A DNA stretch of 17,957 bases from Treponema sp. UBA4328 (GCA_002394465.1 DGTU01000175.1:1-17957); one strand, 5' to 3'; counted from the first letter of the stretch, positions 7,970 through 14,513 are shown. Numbers and translations are program-made. The notes: a model not told the origin generated them from the letters alone.

Positions 7970-8007
7970 ATTCCCGCCCTCTGCATGACAGCCAGAAGTG
8001 CGGGAAT
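7970..8007 (-). repeat. Long hairpin between acp and ketosynthase gene
   Basis: An 8-bp perfect arm (ATTCCCGC 7970-7977 with GCGGGAAT 8000-8007) continues inward, after a single bulged base at 7999, into 6 more pairs (7978-7983 with 7993-7998, one wobble) around a 9-nt loop. It lies 27 nt upstream of the ketosynthase start. The following A/T-rich sequence has no clean T tract, so it is not an ordinary terminator. It could be an attenuator, a processing or stability element, or a copy of a dispersed palindrome with a CATTCCCGC arm. Confidence 0.75.
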
Positions 8008-8020
8008 GACAAGCGGAGAA

Positions 8021-8054
8021 CCTTCTGAAAACACCTTATGGAGTTTCAGAAAAG
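8021..8054 (-). repeat. Imperfect hairpin just after acp
   Basis: Arms 8021-8032 and 8043-8054 pair over about 9 bp with one bulged base around a roughly 10-nt loop, beginning 5 nt past the acp stop codon. No T tract follows on the - strand. It could protect the 3' end of the acp message if the transcript is cut between the genes. Confidence 0.55.
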
Positions 8055-8058
8055 CTTC

Positions 8059-8301
8059 TTAGGCATTTGCTACGATATAATCAGCAATAGTATCAATGCT
8101 CAGGAAAGTTTCCTTTGGAAGGCCTGTCATTGAAACACCGTATTCATCATCAGCAAAAGAAATGATTTCAAGTGAATCAACTGAATCAAGTCCGATTTCA
8201 TCACCAAACAGAGGTGTATCATATTTGAGGATATCACCGTCTACACCAAGATTAGACATAAAGAATTCTTTCAATTTTGCCTGTACTTCTGATTTTTCCA
8301 T
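8059..8301 (-). CDS. Acyl carrier protein
   Basis: The 80-residue acidic protein is the normal length for an acyl carrier protein. The phosphopantetheine site is Ser40 in GLDSVDSLE, followed by the usual helix and the closing TIADYIVANA helix. The start is set by CAGGAG (8309-8314) 7 nt before ATG 8301 and by the family's usual N-terminus; a longer in-frame reading to 8370 would run through the promoter. It lies 115 nt upstream of the double ketosynthase in the same direction, so it is probably the dedicated carrier for that enzyme. I cannot tell from this window whether it is also the housekeeping AcpP. The Asp-Ser-Val (rather than Asp-Ser-Leu) core suggests a specialised carrier, weakly. 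Confidence 0.92.
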   Translation of the reverse strand: MEKSEVQAKLKEFFMSNLGVDGDILKYDTPLFGDEIGLDSVDSLEIISFADDEYGVSMTGLPKETFLSIDTIADYIVANA

Positions 8302-8332
8302 TTTCTTACTCCTGTTCAAAATATAAAAAATT

Positions 8333-8370
8333 ATTATAGACAGTATACTTAAAACCGGATTTATAGGCAA
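8333..8370 (-). promoter_or_regulatory. Promoter of acp-ketosynthase unit (two -10 candidates)
   Basis: On the - strand TTGCCT (8370-8365), a 17-nt spacer and TATACT (8347-8342) form one promoter. A perfect TATAAT (8338-8333) lies 3 nt further downstream but without a good -35. Either gives a 5' leader of roughly 25-35 nt with the Shine-Dalgarno at 8309-8314. Confidence 0.65.
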
Positions 8371-8407
8371 TCAGAGCCATATTCCGGCTGAAGCAGACGT
8401 CATGTTT

Positions 8408-9034
8408 TTATCTCTGGCAGCTTCCGTCATGAATTTTCCGGGCAGTTTCTTCACCGGCCACAAGCTCGACGAATTTCATTGCAAACTGCTCTGCAGTTCC
8501 AGGGCCGCGTCCTGTAAGCACATTATTGTCAAAAACAAACGGAACATCAGGAATGTGATGAGAATTTTCAGTAAGTTCTTCCGCTTTTACTTCGCTTCCG
8601 CAGTATTCAGCAAGATTATTCTCCATTCCCGGATAACAGGTCCACTTTCTCGAAGCGAGGACTCCTACAGGAGCGAGGACGACTGCAGGAGCGGCACAGA
8701 TGGCTGCAACGAGTTTTCCCCTCCTCTCCATCTTTGTTATAAGCTGAAACAGATACTGGTTTGCTGCAAGGTTTGAGGCTCCCGGCATTCCTCCAGGGAA
8801 ATATGCTGCATCCGGTTCTTCCCCGTTCATTTTATTTATGAAATCCCGGAGCAGAAGGTCACATACGACTGAAATCCTGTGACTGCCTTCAACTATTGTC
8901 GAAAGAACCGTGCCGTTTTCTGCAGGAACAGACACCGTTACTACATCCTGTCCGGCACGACGAAGATAATCAACGACCGTCAATGCCTCGATTTCTTCAA
9001 ACCCAGGCGCTAAAAAAACAGCAATTTTTTTCAT
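8408..9034 (-). CDS. DJ-1/PfpI family protein
   Basis: The 208-residue protein has the DJ-1 fold: APGFEEIEA at 9-17 with Glu16 at the conserved acid position, PGGMPGA at 80-86, and the nucleophile elbow AAICAAPAV with Cys113. Family members act as deglycase or glyoxalase-like enzymes, chaperones or redox sensors on small carbonyls; the exact activity here cannot be read. It is slightly longer than typical members (about 180-190) because of a segment near 60-75 and an extended C-terminus. The start has AGAGGA (9043-9048) about 8 nt upstream. It has its own promoter, divergent from the REC-STAS-REC operon, and its stop lies about 38 nt before the acp promoter region. Confidence 0.9.
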   Translation of the reverse strand: MKKIAVFLAPGFEEIEALTVVDYLRRAGQDVVTVSVPAENGTVLSTIVEGSHRISVVCDLLLRDFINKMNGEEPDAAYFPGGMPGASNLAANQYLFQLITKMERRGKLVAAICAAPAVVLAPVGVLASRKWTCYPGMENNLAEYCGSEVKAEELTENSHHIPDVPFVFDNNVLTGRGPGTAEQFAMKFVELVAGEETARKIHDGSCQR

Positions 9035-9055
9035 AATAAAAGTCCTCTTAGTTGA

Positions 9056-9084
9056 ATTATATCATATTGTTGAAAGCTTTTAAA
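9056..9084 (-). promoter_or_regulatory. Promoter of DJ-1/PfpI gene
   Basis: On the - strand TTTAAA (9084-9079), a 17-nt spacer and a perfect TATAAT (9061-9056). The predicted start near 9049 leaves a leader of about 15 nt that just holds the Shine-Dalgarno. It overlaps the divergent promoter at 9067-9095. Confidence 0.7.
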
Positions 9085-9095
9085 ACCGATAATAT
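9067..9095 (+). promoter_or_regulatory. Promoter of REC-STAS-REC / kinase / PHP operon, probably leaderless
   Basis: TTGTTG (9067-9072), 17 nt, TAATAT (9090-9095) is the best match; TTGAAA at 9070-9075 is an alternative -35 with a poorer -10. Only 7 nt separate this -10 from ATG 9103 and no Shine-Dalgarno is present, so the message should begin at or within a few bases of the start codon. It overlaps the DJ-1 promoter on the other strand. Confidence 0.5.
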
Positions 9096-9102
9096 CTATA
9101 TT

Positions 9103-10350
9103 ATGAAGAGCGTTTTATTAATAGATGCTACCCCGATGTTCCGCGAGTTTCTCAAAGAAAAGCTTGCTGCCGAGAAAATTGAAGTTCACACGGCACAGGG
9201 GCACAGGGATGCGTTCTTAAAAGTATCATCGATTATTCCGGATCTCATTATTCTCGATATTGAGACTTCAGTTGACGATATGATGGACTTTCTGTCCCAG
9301 AAACGCTCGGATCCGAATGCCGCATCAATACCGGTCATCATCTCTGGACCGCTCATCGAAAGGGAAAAGGTTGCAGGCCTTGTTCCATTCGGCGTAGTAA
9401 AATATTTTACCAAACCGATTAAATTTGACATCTTCTTTGATTCAATCGGCCGCCTGCTGAAGGTTGCCCTTTCAATGGATACAACTCCGTGCGTTCTCGA
9501 CATTCACCTCAACGATAACATTATTTTCATCGAAATTGCACAGGGCCTGAACCGCGAAAAAATTGCGCTCCTCAAGTATAAACTCACGGAACTCATAAAC
9601 AGGAACAAGCTGACAAACCCGAAGGTCATCCTCATGATGAGCGACCTTGACCTGACATTTGTTGATGCGCCAAACCTTGAACTTCTTTTTGACAATTTAA
9701 TAGCCGAACCACGCATTTCCAACAAAAACATAAAAGTCCTTTCAATGAGCGATTTTACGAAAGAACTCATAAGCGGACATCCGGCTTACGCAGGAATTGC
9801 CATTGCCGACAATCTTTCTTCAATCCTTAACTCAGTCGTCGACGGAAACGCAGGCGGAGATGCACAGGACCTTATTTCTGATAAAATCCTTGAATCAACC
9901 GGAGAAGAAGACGAAGGTTCAATTGAAATGCGTTTCTATTCTGATGCAGGCGTCGTAGACAAGGCCGCAGACGATGAAACTTCAGCAATCAAGATTGCAG
10001 TCGTAGATGATGATGCAGTAGTCAGGCAGCTGCTTCAGGGAGCCTTTACGACAATCGGTGCAAAGACAGATACCTTCGGTTCCGGTTCTGAATTCCTCAA
10101 TGCAATCAACAAGACTGAATATTCCCTTGTTATTCTGGACATTTTCATGCCGGGTATTTCAGGCTTCGATATTCTGAACATTCTGCATTCAAAGTTTTAC
10201 AAGACACCAATAATCATTTATTCACAGGCAATCCAGCGTGAAGCTGTCGTACAGGCACTGAGTCTCGGAGCAAAGAGTTATTTTGCCAAGCCTCAGAAAC
10301 CTGAAGTAATCATCAAGCGGGCTATAGAGCTTTTACATGATAAAATCTAA
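9103..10350 (+). CDS. Response regulator with REC-STAS-REC architecture
   Basis: The 415-residue cytoplasmic protein has a receiver at each end. The N-terminal one (1-122) has Asp8, phosphoacceptor Asp52, Ser81 and Lys104, but Ala replaces the second residue of the usual acidic pair. The C-terminal one (296-415) is complete: Asp302-Asp303, Asp346 in LDIFMPG, Ser374 and Lys396. Between them, about 128-248, lies a STAS-like fold (VILMMSDLDLTFVDAPNLEL, then NKNIKVLSMSDFTKELI), as in anti-sigma-factor antagonists; a phosphorylatable Ser at the usual place is not obvious. A linker rich in Asp and Glu (249-295) precedes the last receiver. The start is placed at ATG 9103, where the receiver begins; an upstream in-frame ATG at 9052 would run through the promoter. 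It overlaps the hybrid kinase gene by 14 nt and is probably its partner. No DNA-binding output is present. Confidence 0.85.
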   Translation: MKSVLLIDATPMFREFLKEKLAAEKIEVHTAQGHRDAFLKVSSIIPDLIILDIETSVDDMMDFLSQKRSDPNAASIPVIISGPLIEREKVAGLVPFGVVKYFTKPIKFDIFFDSIGRLLKVALSMDTTPCVLDIHLNDNIIFIEIAQGLNREKIALLKYKLTELINRNKLTNPKVILMMSDLDLTFVDAPNLELLFDNLIAEPRISNKNIKVLSMSDFTKELISGHPAYAGIAIADNLSSILNSVVDGNAGGDAQDLISDKILESTGEEDEGSIEMRFYSDAGVVDKAADDETSAIKIAVVDDDAVVRQLLQGAFTTIGAKTDTFGSGSEFLNAINKTEYSLVILDIFMPGISGFDILNILHSKFYKTPIIIYSQAIQREAVVQALSLGAKSYFAKPQKPEVIIKRAIELLHDKI

Positions 10351-12325
10351 CAGCGAAATTGCAACCGCAAGCCGCTTTCTGGCAAGTACATTACATGAAA
10401 TCAGGACGCCGATTCAGACAATCATAAGTACGATTGAGCTTCTTGAAGATACCAGCCTGGACAAGGAACAGCACGAATACATAAGGCAGATTCAGTTTTC
10501 AGCTGACGTTCTCCTTGACCTTGCCAACAACATCCTCGACTTTACAAAAATTTCTTCAAACGAATTCAAACTGGAATCCGTACCGTTCGACATCGTCAGC
10601 CTTACAGAACAGGTCGTTGACCTCATAAGCATCGAAGCCTTCAACCGCGGCGTCGAAATCGTAACGGACATTTCCTATGATATTCCGCAGATGATTTCAG
10701 GTGATCCGGTACGCGTCCAGCAGATTATGCTCAACCTGATTAAAAATGCCGTCAAATTTACCAATCAGGGCTACATTCACATCGAACTGCTTCCGAAAGA
10801 CGGCGGAATTTATTTTCAGATCACAGACTCCGGAGTAGGAATTCCTGAATCAAAACGGGCAAAGCTTTTTACCGAATACTATCAGGCAGACATTTCGACA
10901 TACCGCAAATTCGGCGGAACGGGACTCGGGCTTTCAATATGCAAGAACCTCGTTACCGTAATGCGCGGAAAAATCGGAGTCAAATCAAATCCATACGGCG
11001 GATCAATTTTCTTTTTCTTTCTCCCTCTCCCAAAGGTTGAAACTCCGTTCCTTTCGGATAAGCCGGTTCTTCCTCCGGGTCAGAGAATTCTGATTGTCGA
11101 TGACAGTGTTCTTTCTGCACGAAGCCTCAAAACCAAGCTCGAATACATGGGAATCAGCGATATCGTAATTACAAATACTGCTGACGATGCAATGAACCAG
11201 ATTGTCTTTGCAGAACAGATACGGAACCCGTTTACGATGATTTTCGTCGACATGATCCTCCCGATTATTGACGGATGGCATTTTGCTTCCGACTTAAAGA
11301 ACAATCCGCAGATAAAAATCTGTCCTAAACTTTACCTTCTTGTTCCTGAAGGACAGATGAAAGCCGATGCAAAAATGAAAACGCTCAACTGGTACAACGG
11401 CTATCTGTATAAACCGTTCAAAAAGGCAAAACTGCTTGAACTTTTAAATGAAGCGTTCTCTAAGTCATCCGATGCCGGTGAACTTGAAACAATAGACATG
11501 ACGCCGCAGACGGATCTCGAAACCGGCAGTGCCCCGAAACCGGATGCAGATTCACTCCTCGCGAAGGGACACAAGGTTCTCATTGCAGAAGATCATCCGG
11601 TCAACCGCAAACTGCTCGAAACCTTCCTCAAGAAATTCGGAGCAGACGTTTACATTGCAGAAGACGGAAAAATGGCCCTTGAAGTATGCGACAGGGTCAG
11701 CGGAATTGACCTCATATTCATGGATATTTACATGCCGGTAATGAACGGAATTGAAGCAACCGCCGAACTCAGAAAACGCAAATTCGGCGGAATAATAATT
11801 GCATGTACGGCAAACAATGACGAAGGTGACTTTGATACATACAGAAAAATCGGCATAAACGACATTCTTGTAAAACCGTTCAAATCGGCTGCAATCAAAA
11901 ACTGCCTTGAAAAATGGAATACGGTCATGCAGTTCCCGGAAGTACAGCAGATGGCCATCCTCGAATCAACGAATTCAGTTCCGGGAGAAATCTGGGATCA
12001 GGACGATTTTCTGGATACGGTTGCAGGGGACACGGAACTTGCAACAAGGATGCTCGACGCATTTATCATTCAGACAGAAGGACTGCTTGAAACTGCAGAA
12101 AACATTTTTAAATCAGGTAAATTTGATGAGCTTGCCAAACTCGGACATACCCTCAAAGGAAGTTCAGCTACGCTCAGCGCAAAAAGCCTTTCAGAATACG
12201 GAAAACGTCTCGAAAACGCATCGAAAGCCCGGGATCCGAATGCCGCAGAGCTTAACCTTACATTCTTCACGCAGGATTTCGGACGATTCAAGAAAATCAA
12301 GCCAAAATGGAAGAAAATCAAATAA
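10337..12325 (+). CDS. Cytosolic hybrid histidine kinase HisKA-HATPase-REC-REC-HPt
   Basis: The 662-residue protein has no membrane segment and no sensor domain; it begins almost directly at the phosphoacceptor helix, with His20 in LHEIRTPI. The ATPase domain (about 120-232) has N133/N137, DSGVGIP at 164-170 and GGTGLGLS at 193-200. The first receiver (about 249-375) has Asp255-Asp256, Asp305 and Lys359, but a hydrophobic residue stands where Thr/Ser is normal (LYLLVP), so it may be degenerate. The second receiver (about 411-528) is complete: Glu418-Asp419, Asp463, Thr491, Lys513. The C-terminal HPt domain (about 552-655) has His604 in LGHTLKGSS. The full relay His-Asp-His is therefore in one chain. 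The start codon overlaps the REC-STAS-REC gene, and the stop overlaps the PHP gene in TAATG. Input is probably received from a protein partner, possibly the preceding gene product. Confidence 0.9.
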   Translation: MIKSNSEIATASRFLASTLHEIRTPIQTIISTIELLEDTSLDKEQHEYIRQIQFSADVLLDLANNILDFTKISSNEFKLESVPFDIVSLTEQVVDLISIEAFNRGVEIVTDISYDIPQMISGDPVRVQQIMLNLIKNAVKFTNQGYIHIELLPKDGGIYFQITDSGVGIPESKRAKLFTEYYQADISTYRKFGGTGLGLSICKNLVTVMRGKIGVKSNPYGGSIFFFFLPLPKVETPFLSDKPVLPPGQRILIVDDSVLSARSLKTKLEYMGISDIVITNTADDAMNQIVFAEQIRNPFTMIFVDMILPIIDGWHFASDLKNNPQIKICPKLYLLVPEGQMKADAKMKTLNWYNGYLYKPFKKAKLLELLNEAFSKSSDAGELETIDMTPQTDLETGSAPKPDADSLLAKGHKVLIAEDHPVNRKLLETFLKKFGADVYIAEDGKMALEVCDRVSGIDLIFMDIYMPVMNGIEATAELRKRKFGGIIIACTANNDEGDFDTYRKIGINDILVKPFKSAAIKNCLEKWNTVMQFPEVQQMAILESTNSVPGEIWDQDDFLDTVAGDTELATRMLDAFIIQTEGLLETAENIFKSGKFDELAKLGHTLKGSSATLSAKSLSEYGKRLENASKARDPNAAELNLTFFTQDFGRFKKIKPKWKKIK

Positions 12326-13167
12326 TGGAACAGAGCATAAAGACAAATTTTCATACGCACACACAGTTCTGCGACAGTCATTCTACGGCAGAAGAAACTG
12401 TTCTTGAAGCCATTGAACGCGGAATAAAAATACTCGGTTTTTCAAGCCATGCAATGCTTCCGCTTGAAGACGACTGGCACATCACGAACGATAAATACAG
12501 TACCTACTGTTCTGAAATACGCCGCCTGCAGAAAACCTTTCAGGACGAAATACAGATTTCCCTGGGTTTCGAGGCAGATTACATTGAAGGAAAAACAGTT
12601 CCATCATTCGACACGTATTCGCCTTACGCCCCGGATTTTCTTATAGGTTCAGTCCATTTTGTCACGAACGAAAAAGGCACGTTTGAAGCAGATGATTCCC
12701 CGGAAAAAATCCTAAGCGCAGTAAAGGAACTCTACGGCGGAAATGCTAGGGAAGCCGTATGCAGGTACTTTGAACTTGAACGGCAGATGCTTGAGAAAGG
12801 AGATTTTTCAATCCTCGGACACTGCGACCTGATACAGAAGAAGAATCAGATAACAGGACTGTTCAGTTTTTCTGATGAATGGTTTAAGGATGAACTTAAG
12901 GCTCTCGTAAAGGCAATCCGCAGGAACGGCTGCATAGTCGAGATAAATACAGGAGCCGTAAGCCGCGGCACTGACGTAATTTATCCGTGTGATTACTGTC
13001 TTGAACTTCTGCATGACGCCGGCGTTCCGGTCACAATTTCATCAGACGCACACAGCGCACAGGCAATAGACTGCGCATTTGACCGCGCTGTTTTAAAAGC
13101 AAAAAAAGCCGGCTATACGGAAAAAGCTGTCCCGTATGCCGGCTCAATCAGATTTATGAAGCTTTAA
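12325..13167 (+). CDS. PHP-family phosphoesterase, HisK-type histidinol-phosphatase-like
   Basis: The 280-residue protein has the metal ligands of the PHP domain: NFHTHT with His10/His12, then Asp17, His42 in SSHAM, Glu83 in GFEADYI, His111 in GSVHFV, His166-Asp168 in GHCDLI, and Asp241/His243 in SSDAHSA. The closest match is the HisK-type histidinol phosphatase, which hydrolyses L-histidinol phosphate in histidine synthesis. No other his gene is present here, and its coupling to a signalling kinase suggests another phosphoester substrate is possible. The start is placed at 12325, where TAATG links it to the kinase stop and GGAAG (12309-12313) lies 11 nt upstream; an in-frame ATG at 12307 has no ribosome-binding site. 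It ends exactly where the convergent DksA-like gene ends. Confidence 0.82.
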   Translation: MEQSIKTNFHTHTQFCDSHSTAEETVLEAIERGIKILGFSSHAMLPLEDDWHITNDKYSTYCSEIRRLQKTFQDEIQISLGFEADYIEGKTVPSFDTYSPYAPDFLIGSVHFVTNEKGTFEADDSPEKILSAVKELYGGNAREAVCRYFELERQMLEKGDFSILGHCDLIQKKNQITGLFSFSDEWFKDELKALVKAIRRNGCIVEINTGAVSRGTDVIYPCDYCLELLHDAGVPVTISSDAHSAQAIDCAFDRAVLKAKKAGYTEKAVPYAGSIRFMKL

Positions 13168-13524
13168 TTATCGGTTTCTTCTTTCGTCCTGACTCTTGCA
13201 GTCAATGCACATAAATGCATAAGGAACGGCTTCAAGTCTTTCTTTTGGAATTTCCCTGCCGCATTTAAGGCAGTAGCCGTATTTATCCTGCTTGATTCTG
13301 TCCAGTGCATTGTTAATCTGCTGCAGCCTCTGAGAATCCTGAACGCCCAGAGATTCAAGCAGTTTTCCGTCAATTACATCTGAAGCGACATCAATTACAT
13401 CACCTGTATCAGCAGTTTCAACTATTTTCTGAAAATCGTCGTTCTGCGCAGCAATTGAATCAAGAATCACCTGACGATGAGCAAGAAGTGCCTCCTTCAT
13501 TTTTTCTACGAATTCTTTTTCCAT
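13168..13524 (-). CDS. DksA/TraR-type C4 zinc-finger transcription factor
   Basis: The 118-residue protein has a long N-terminal helical region and a C4 zinc finger with Cys85, Cys88, Cys106 and Cys109 (CLKCGREIPKERL...MCIDC). Before it lies DVIDVA at 42-47, matching the DxxDxA tip motif that lets DksA act in the secondary channel of RNA polymerase. The family changes transcription of ribosomal and stress genes, in proteobacteria together with ppGpp; whether this protein does so is inference. It is shorter than E. coli DksA (151) and close to TraR/YocK-like proteins. The ATG at 13524 has GGGAGGA (13544-13538) about 12 nt upstream, a slightly long spacing. It is divergent from infA and abuts the PHP gene stop with no space between them. 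Confidence 0.87.
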   Translation of the reverse strand: MEKEFVEKMKEALLAHRQVILDSIAAQNDDFQKIVETADTGDVIDVASDVIDGKLLESLGVQDSQRLQQINNALDRIKQDKYGYCLKCGREIPKERLEAVPYAFMCIDCKSQDERRNR

Positions 13525-13546
13525 AATTAAATGAAATCCTCCCGTG

Positions 13547-13574
13547 TTGACAATTTTAAATCGTTGCAGATAAT
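13547..13574 (+). promoter_or_regulatory. infA promoter
   Basis: A perfect TTGACA (13547-13552), a 16-nt spacer and GATAAT (13569-13574). The predicted start near 13581 gives a leader of about 65 nt. The -35 lies inside the DksA-like gene's leader, and the -10 abuts the divergent -10 box on the other strand. Confidence 0.75.
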
Positions 13575-13603
13575 AATATAAATATAAAATCGCAAAAAAA
13601 CAA
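13575..13603 (-). promoter_or_regulatory. Promoter of the DksA-like gene
   Basis: On the - strand TTGTTT (13603-13598), a 17-nt spacer and TATATT (13580-13575). The predicted start near 13568 gives a leader of about 44 nt that runs back through the infA -35 and carries the Shine-Dalgarno at 13538-13544. Confidence 0.6.
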
Positions 13604-13630
13604 CTTTTTTCTACAATAATTCTGCGATTT
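13587..13630 (+). promoter_or_regulatory. Inverted repeat in the infA leader
   Basis: AAATCGCA (13587-13594) pairs perfectly with TGCGATTT (13623-13630). Just inside, six A (13595-13600) can pair with six T (13605-13610) around CAAC. The right arm ends 6 nt before the infA Shine-Dalgarno (13637-13642). It could be an RNA hairpin tuning infA translation or a DNA operator between the divergent promoters; it is too A/T-rich for an ordinary terminator. Confidence 0.5.
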
Positions 13631-13645
13631 ATTTCTGGAGGAACT

Positions 13646-13867
13646 GTGGCTAAAGAAGACGCTATAGAGGTTGAAGGTATCGTAAAAGAGGCTCTGCCAA
13701 ACACAACATTCCGTGTTGAACTCAAGAACGGCGGACATGTGATTATGGCACACCTGTCAGGTAAAATGCGCAAGCACTACATCAGAATCGTTCCGGGTGA
13801 CAGCGTAAAAGTTGAACTTTCACCATATGATCTGAACAAGGGAAGAATTATCTTCCGCGACCGCTAG
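13646..13867 (+). CDS. infA: Translation initiation factor IF-1
   Basis: The 73-residue protein is a standard IF-1 with an S1-type OB fold: KEDAIEVEGIV at the start, LPNTTFRVELKNGG, HLSGKMRKHYIRI, and PGDSVKVELSPYDLNKGRI at the end. It binds the 30S A site during initiation. It starts with GTG (13646), supported by GGAGGA (13637-13642) 3 nt upstream and by the family's MAKEDAIE-like N-terminus. It stands alone rather than next to rpmJ or ribosomal protein genes. Its last 20 bases overlap the end of the convergent J-domain gene. Confidence 0.96.
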   Translation: MAKEDAIEVEGIVKEALPNTTFRVELKNGGHVIMAHLSGKMRKHYIRIVPGDSVKVELSPYDLNKGRIIFRDR

Positions 13868-14468
13868 TCAGCAGCCGGAAAAATCCTTTTATACCGCGCC
13901 ATACACCGAGCGCGCCCATAACAATTGCTCCTATGCATACAAGATGACCGAAAGGGAACAGCATCAGGAGCAGAAGTCTTGACCGGATAAAAAACAATCC
14001 CAGTCCCATAATTACAAGTCTCGTAAAAATATATGACAGGCAGCTGCGTTTTGTCGCAAACGGATTTCTGAATGTATAGAATGTCCTGTTCTGGTTTCCG
14101 CCGCCGGAACCATACCACTGTACCCACGGATCGTCATATTCTCCGCTTTCTTCTGTCGTATAGAATTTCCTGCTGTATGTCTGCTGACGGTATGCCTGCT
14201 GCTGGGCCTGTTTCCAGAACTGCGTCCACGGATCTTCAGCTCCGGTCTGCTGAGCCGAATATGAACCGAAATTATCATAGCTGCGTCTTTTTTCTTCATC
14301 GCCAAGAACATTATAGGCTGCAGAGATTTTCTTGAATTTTTCTTCAGCTGCCCTGTCGCCGGGATTCTTGTCGGGATGATACTTAACGGCAAGCTTGCGG
14401 TACGCAGACTTTATCTGACTCTGCGACGCTTCCTTCGTTACCCCCAGAACTGCATATAAATCTTCCAT
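13848..14468 (-). CDS. Short J-domain protein with membrane-embedded C-terminus
   Basis: The 206-residue protein begins with a full J domain (1-65): YAVLGVTKEASQSQIKSAYRKLAVKYHPDKNPGD with the HPD triad at 31-33, which stimulates DnaK ATPase. There is no G/F-rich, zinc-finger or CTD region as in DnaJ. A Gln- and Tyr-rich stretch (about 68-110) is followed by two or three hydrophobic segments (about 133-195) and a basic tail, so it is probably a membrane-anchored co-chaperone. The start is ATG 14468; the preceding TTG codon is not needed. There is no Shine-Dalgarno, and a promoter 8 nt upstream suggests a leaderless message in addition to read-through from the Bat operon. It overlaps the infA end by 20 nt. 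Confidence 0.85.
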   Translation of the reverse strand: MEDLYAVLGVTKEASQSQIKSAYRKLAVKYHPDKNPGDRAAEEKFKKISAAYNVLGDEEKRRSYDNFGSYSAQQTGAEDPWTQFWKQAQQQAYRQQTYSRKFYTTEESGEYDDPWVQWYGSGGGNQNRTFYTFRNPFATKRSCLSYIFTRLVIMGLGLFFIRSRLLLLMLFPFGHLVCIGAIVMGALGVWRGIKGFFRLLTSGRGR

Positions 14469-14476
14469 CAATATTA

Positions 14477-14505
14477 AAATTACTGAAAATAAAACGTAAA
14501 TACAA
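14477..14505 (-). promoter_or_regulatory. Candidate internal promoter for the J-domain gene, leaderless
   Basis: On the - strand TTGTAT (14505-14500), a 17-nt spacer and TAATTT (14482-14477). Only 8 nt separate the -10 from ATG 14468, so a transcript would start at or next to the start codon. This fits the absence of a Shine-Dalgarno there. The -10 match is modest and the region is A/T-rich. Confidence 0.42.
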
Positions 14506-14513
14506 TAAAAAAA

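Noticed and set aside
7944..8012. N-terminal extension of the double ketosynthase
   Set aside because: It reads through the strong 7970-8007 hairpin; a Shine-Dalgarno and the family start support 7943.
9052..9102. N-terminal extension of the REC-STAS-REC protein
   Set aside because: The extension runs through both divergent promoters and does not match a receiver; the domain begins at 9103.
12307..12324. Earlier ATG for the PHP gene
   Set aside because: There is no ribosome-binding site, while the TAATG coupling and GGAAG favour 12325.
11907..12407. 166-codon + strand frame across the kinase end
   Set aside because: It is out of frame over the conserved HPt domain and the start of the PHP domain; its composition is that of a frame-shifted shadow.
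13525..13773. 83-residue N-terminal extension of the DksA-like protein
   Set aside because: It lies antisense to infA and through the promoter region, with no family match; ATG 13524 has a Shine-Dalgarno.
13852..13896. Possible infA terminator with TTCCG/CGGAA arms
   Set aside because: The stem has only 5 bp with an 18-nt loop, and the T tract is not directly attached.
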